Shown here: piece by piece, positions 61,701-64,000 of the stretch
Position numbering within the stretch: position 1 is the stretch's first letter
Layout: the number at the start of each line of letters is the position of its first letter
Source: Streptosporangium sp. NBC_01495
GTDB taxonomy: Bacteria; Actinomycetota; Actinomycetes; Streptosporangiales; Streptosporangiaceae
Reading direction: 5' to 3'
Assembly (NCBI RefSeq): GCF_036250735.1
Contig: NZ_CP109430.1
Coordinates: forward strand, 1,736,001-1,800,000
Length of the DNA: 64,000 nucleotides
Notes under the pieces: model-generated
Told to the model about the DNA's origin: nothing
The model's input: the letters and a program-made list of their open reading frames with translations, nothing else
The model's database searches: none
Translations under genes and position numbers: made by a program

Positions 61701-61969
61701 GGACTCCTGCCGTACGGACTCCCGCCGGACGTCTCCCCGCCCGGAGCCTCCCCGTCGGGGATCTCGTCGGGGATCTCGCCCGGGACCTCGTCGGGAGCCT
61801 CGTCGCCGGGCGCTTCGGAGAGCGCCGTGCCGGTGGGCTCGCCGTCGGACCCGGCCCGGGGCCCGTCCGAAGGCGCGGGGTGGGTGGGATCGATCTCCCC
61901 GACCTCGGCAGTCTCCGCCGCCCCCGTCGTCGTCACGTCATTACCTGCCCGTTGCCTCACGTCTAACAT
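58763..61969 (-). CDS. Large polytopic membrane protein with acidic low-complexity N-terminus
   Basis: About 1068 aa from ATG 61969 (ATG 61972 and GTG 62008 are alternatives). Residues 1 to about 350 are acidic, Pro/Gly/Asp/Glu-rich repeats (PDS-TDD, GGETPG and EDPEDPEDPED). Then come about 14 transmembrane helices with a glycosyltransferase-like (GT39/ArnT-like) arrangement and an extracytoplasmic C-terminal domain before the last helix. The adjacent polysaccharide deacetylase and GT2 genes suggest a role in surface-glycan assembly. Specific activity is not recognisable. Confidence 0.7.
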   Translation of the reverse strand: MLDVRQRAGNDVTTTGAAETAEVGEIDPTHPAPSDGPRAGSDGEPTGTALSEAPGDEAPDEVPGEIPDEIPDGEAPGGETSGGSPYGRSPYGETPGRETPGETSGGEETPGGDPRGDDAPVDDAADDDTPPDSADDADIATPPGSVDDTDADADAATPPDSTDDVGDDTPGEADGAPEESAYDDDPEVTAIIRLPLRPMSPPRVDAPETGTAGAPPARAGDPEDPEDPEDEDRADTTTELRLPGRAASPPTAPPAPSKPSKPSESPSLPGEEPWERSSGAPRQPLEVSEPLPEVTETPAAHQSPQGTQRSSGTGSGTGKGAGKAVPATSAMPPSMPPSAVAAPGPPAATPTAGPSRLQTVMRSAMVWLPPLLTVEGLIMYVLALRVAPGPLRGVDLTEIDGVGLISAMPLTAFAAILLMLVAFFVTIAQNTDRKFLLLFQIAAITFALHGAAALIEDEARFHTAYVHAGFVEYINRTGEASAILDARLAWPGFFALVGFITKAAGVTDLTTIMRWTPLLSNLLYLLPFVLILRQVVATTRARWFAALLFVIVQWIGQDYFSSQGFTYAIYLAFVAIVLRWFGKVEPRDKPMPAKGPIRRLLARLDGLTPGELPHSTGVYDRAIMLIVLIGLFATATASHQITPFMMLGALTGLILLRRSSLSWGLPFFLGLMVLAWISYQTVTFWSGHIDQLFGGLGRILENLQSNTGDRIDGSDPKHALVLMARLGICGVILTLAAAGLFRRLRRGVGDRAALLLLCVPVLALGLQNYGGEIGLRIYLFALPGACILAAYAFFPNLPAGTEDAPEETVPIRRRNIRFNPELTRRISLLLAAGCAMVLAMVFLVARYGNEQFERVSASEVAAMHYVYEHDKPSARVLYLVPLLGEEVTPSIPWGERDFDKISYQQVLVDKNPAQLSSVIDKLRVSPPNTYLVATRGQAGYLQLNHGFPPDWAPRFRAALDASKELKRVFNGEDAAVYTLRSYPEGAEIPEPGVPLGGSDPTSPWTPVGLAALGVTWIALFGYEVVRLRGHDQATRRRRRRILFVAVPAFVLAVAVIAERFIVIGYQLQ

Positions 61970-62215
61970 CATGGCGGCTACGCGGACCGGGGTGTGACGG
62001 GCCACCACGGATATCCGTCATGTCCGGGTGCTTCGCGTAGACCGAAGAAAAAGCGTTACCGCGGCCTTGTTCCAGCCAGGTGGTCCCCTCTCGGGGCCTC
62101 CGCTTCCGAAGGAGGGGAGGCACCGGACAGAACGGGGACCACCGATCTCACCGGGTCGCCCACCGGAGCGCGACCCGCCCCGCGGATCGCGCTGCTCCGG
62201 GGCGTACCCGGTCGT

Positions 62216-63019
62216 TCACGCCTGGCCGCGTACCCGGCGCAGACCGTATCTCGTGCGCCTGACGACGGCGTACCCCTTCGTCAGCATTCGTTCCCGCATG
62301 TAGATCAGCGGGACCTGGTTTCCTTCGACCGCACGGCTGAACATCTTCATCGACGTGCCCTCGGCGACGGTCAGGCGCGGCAGCGCGAGCACGTCGTGCC
62401 GGTCGGCGGCGATGGCGTTGTTCACCGCGCAGGCGGCCCAGTATCCGGCCTTCCTGACCTCGCGCCGCACGCGCACGCTGGAGTAGCCGTACGGGTAGGC
62501 CATCGTCGAGACCAGGGAGCCGATCTTGTCCTCGAGCAGGGCCTTGTTGCGCCGCAGCTCCTGGCGGAGCTCGTCCTCGGGCAGCTGGTCGAGCTGGGGG
62601 TGGCTGTGGCTGTGCCCGCCGATCTCCATGCCGCACGAGGCGGCCTCGCGGGCCTGGCTCCACGACAGCATCGTGTCGAGGGGCCTGCCCGCCGCGTCCT
62701 TGCCCGCGTCGCTGACCCACCCGCTGGTCAGGAAGACCGTCGCGGGGAAGTCGTAGCGTTCGAGCAGGGGCAGCGCCTCGCTGTGGAAGTCGGCGTACCC
62801 GTCGTCGAAGGTCACCACGACCGGCCGCTCGGGGATGGAGCGGCCGTTGTTGTTGTGCAGCGAGGCGACCAGGTCGGCCACCGTCAACGGTGTGAAACCG
62901 TTCTCCTTCAGGTAGGCCAGCTGCTCGGCGAAGGCCGAGGGCCGTACCGCCAGCGGCTTCGTCTCGGCGTTGGGCCGGTCGGAGACCGAGTGGTACATCA
63001 GGATCGGTACGCGGATCAT
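62216..63019 (-). CDS. Polysaccharide deacetylase
   Basis: 267 aa, NodB/CE4 fold. Motifs: VPILMYHSVSD, VVTFDDGYADFHSEAL (catalytic and metal Asp), and GGHSHSHPQLDQLPEDEL (metal His). It removes N-acetyl groups from cell-surface sugars. There is no signal peptide, so export or an intracellular role is open. Its start overlaps the GT2 stop by 4 nt, so the two work together. Confidence 0.9.
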   Translation of the reverse strand: MIRVPILMYHSVSDRPNAETKPLAVRPSAFAEQLAYLKENGFTPLTVADLVASLHNNNGRSIPERPVVVTFDDGYADFHSEALPLLERYDFPATVFLTSGWVSDAGKDAAGRPLDTMLSWSQAREAASCGMEIGGHSHSHPQLDQLPEDELRQELRRNKALLEDKIGSLVSTMAYPYGYSSVRVRREVRKAGYWAACAVNNAIAADRHDVLALPRLTVAEGTSMKMFSRAVEGNQVPLIYMRERMLTKGYAVVRRTRYGLRRVRGQA

Positions 63020-63966
63020 GACGGACGCACCCGCTTCAGCTTCAGTCGAAGGGAACCGACAACGTAACCCCAGGTCGTCCAGGCGAGGCCGACGACGATC
63101 GCCCCGGCCCTGCCGAGGCCGGGCAGGTCGCCCCGCAGGGCCTCGCCGACCCCGCGCAGCGCGCCCAGCGGCAGCGCCTTCAGCGCGTGAGCCCGCTCGC
63201 TCGACAATCCGTCGCCCGCTCCCACGCTCTGGGCGACCAGTGCCTTGGACAGGCCCTCGGCGAAACAGCGCGAGCGGAAATAGGCGAACGTCGAGCGTAC
63301 GGGCGGCACCTTGTGGCCGATCACCGCCGCCGGCTCGAACAGCATTCCCGACCCCGGCATCCGCTGCGAGAGCCGGATGCAGAACTCGGTCTCCTCACAG
63401 CCCAGCGGGCGGGGCTTGCGCCCCTGCACGCTGCGCCCGATGCCGGTGTGGAACCCGCCGACACCGCCGATGACCTCCCGGCGGAAGGCCGCGTTGCCGC
63501 CCATGACGTTGCGGATCCGCGCACGTTCCGTGGGCATGCCCAGATAGCTGCACCCCACGGTCCAGTCGAACTCGTGGGGATACCAGCCGGGCCGGTGCCC
63601 GATGCCCCACAGCGGCCTGGTCTGCCCGCCCACCCCCACGATGGTCGGGTCCTGGAAGCCCTCCTCCAGTGCTTCCAGCCAGCCAGGCTCCGCGACGGCG
63701 TCGTCGTCCAGATACGCCACGATGTCGCCGGAGGCGGTCGCCGCGCCGGTGTTCTTGCCACCGGACAGCCCCTTCTCCTGAGCGTTCTCCACCACGATCG
63801 CGCCGGGATACTCCTTCTTGAGCCTCAGGTGGAGATCCGGGTTGTAGTCGACGACCAGGATGATCTCGTGCGGCTCGTGTGTCTGGTTCTGGACCGATTC
63901 GACGGCTGCTCGGATGTCCTCCCAGCGGTCCTCGGTGTAGACGCAGATGACGACACTGCTTCTCAT
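63016..63966 (-). CDS. GT2 family glycosyltransferase
   Basis: 316 aa, GT-A fold: VVICVYTEDRWEDIRAAVES, ILVVDYNPDL, AYLDDDAVAEPGWL (DxD-type metal site) and GVGGQTRPLW. It transfers an activated sugar to a lipid or saccharide acceptor at the membrane. A hydrophobic segment near the C-terminus may hold it at the membrane. It overlaps the deacetylase. Confidence 0.9.
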   Translation of the reverse strand: MRSSVVICVYTEDRWEDIRAAVESVQNQTHEPHEIILVVDYNPDLHLRLKKEYPGAIVVENAQEKGLSGGKNTGAATASGDIVAYLDDDAVAEPGWLEALEEGFQDPTIVGVGGQTRPLWGIGHRPGWYPHEFDWTVGCSYLGMPTERARIRNVMGGNAAFRREVIGGVGGFHTGIGRSVQGRKPRPLGCEETEFCIRLSQRMPGSGMLFEPAAVIGHKVPPVRSTFAYFRSRCFAEGLSKALVAQSVGAGDGLSSERAHALKALPLGALRGVGEALRGDLPGLGRAGAIVVGLAWTTWGYVVGSLRLKLKRVRPS

Positions 63967-63968
63967 GG

Positions 63969-64000
63969 CTACGCGGCGCCCTGGTCGGCGGCCGGGGTGG
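63969..64000 (-). CDS. 3' end of a further gene (partial)
   Basis: The last 32 bases read TPAADQGAA then TAG, ending 2 nt before the GT2 start. It is probably the end of an upstream gene in the same surface-glycan operon. The rest lies outside the window. Confidence 0.4.
   Translation of the reverse strand, partial: TPAADQGAA

Overview
The window is high-GC actinomycete DNA, most likely from the Streptosporangiaceae (Streptosporangium or Nonomuraea-like). The evidence is third-position GC bias, WhiJ-type XRE/DUF397/ATPase genes, a SigE-type sigma factor, DUF4032 and DUF2510 proteins, DasR-like operators and a c-di-AMP riboswitch upstream of a secreted wall protein. The genus is an inference; there is no rRNA in the window.

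Layout. 0-6 kb: a sugar-acid locus with an IclR regulator and 2-keto-3-deoxygluconate kinase on the minus strand, divergent from an ABC binding lipoprotein and two permeases. 6-14 kb: a DUF4253 protein, a c-di-AMP riboswitch with a secreted double-psi-barrel-like protein, an alpha/beta hydrolase, a roadblock/DUF4388 cluster and a DUF4032 protein. 13.5-17.7 kb: a class II aldolase divergent from an ngcEFG N-acetylglucosamine/chitobiose transporter, with two DasR-type palindromes between them. Neither transporter has its own ATPase. 17.8-41.8 kb: mainly housekeeping genes (pterin dehydratase, PLP deaminase, SOD-like lipoprotein, pirin, serine hydrolase, histidine kinase, TrhA, M20 peptidase, lysine 6-transaminase, tRNA-His, oligoribonuclease, a kinase/pseudokinase pair, a MocR regulator, an acyltransferase, a phosphotransferase and a GH39-like hydrolase).

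41.7-53.3 kb is an accessory island. The 3' tail of the GH39-like gene, a DUF397 gene and the end of an XRE regulator occur twice, at 41.7 and 49.36 kb. A second segment (a small four-cysteine protein plus an rtcB remnant) also occurs twice, at 42.06 and 52.91 kb. The simplest reading is integration or duplication of an element carrying a WhiJ-type cluster, then a roughly 3.2-kb deletion in copy 1 and an IS3-family insertion in copy 2. Between the copies lies a compact minus-strand operon: XRE-TPR regulator, three small unknown genes (one apparently frameshifted), a thymidylate-synthase homologue with the Asn-to-Asp change typical of dCMP hydroxymethylases, a nucleoside-diphosphate-kinase homologue, a radical SAM enzyme and a DEDDh exonuclease. 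The last four are coupled or closely spaced. This is the best candidate for an undescribed system: I infer a modified pyrimidine nucleotide pathway, product unknown.

53.3-64 kb: an imine-reductase-like enzyme divergent from an ECF sigma factor with a SnoaL-like tail, a SigE-type sigma factor coupled to a membrane protein, a DUF418 protein, and a surface-polysaccharide group (large membrane protein, polysaccharide deacetylase, GT2 glycosyltransferase).

A recurring oddity is tandem duplication of intergenic spacers. Inside the two sugar operons the repeat units are multiples of three (87 and 27 bp) and keep small ORFs open that overlap the flanking genes through ATGA junctions. Between convergent genes the periods (38 and 34 bp) are not multiples of three.
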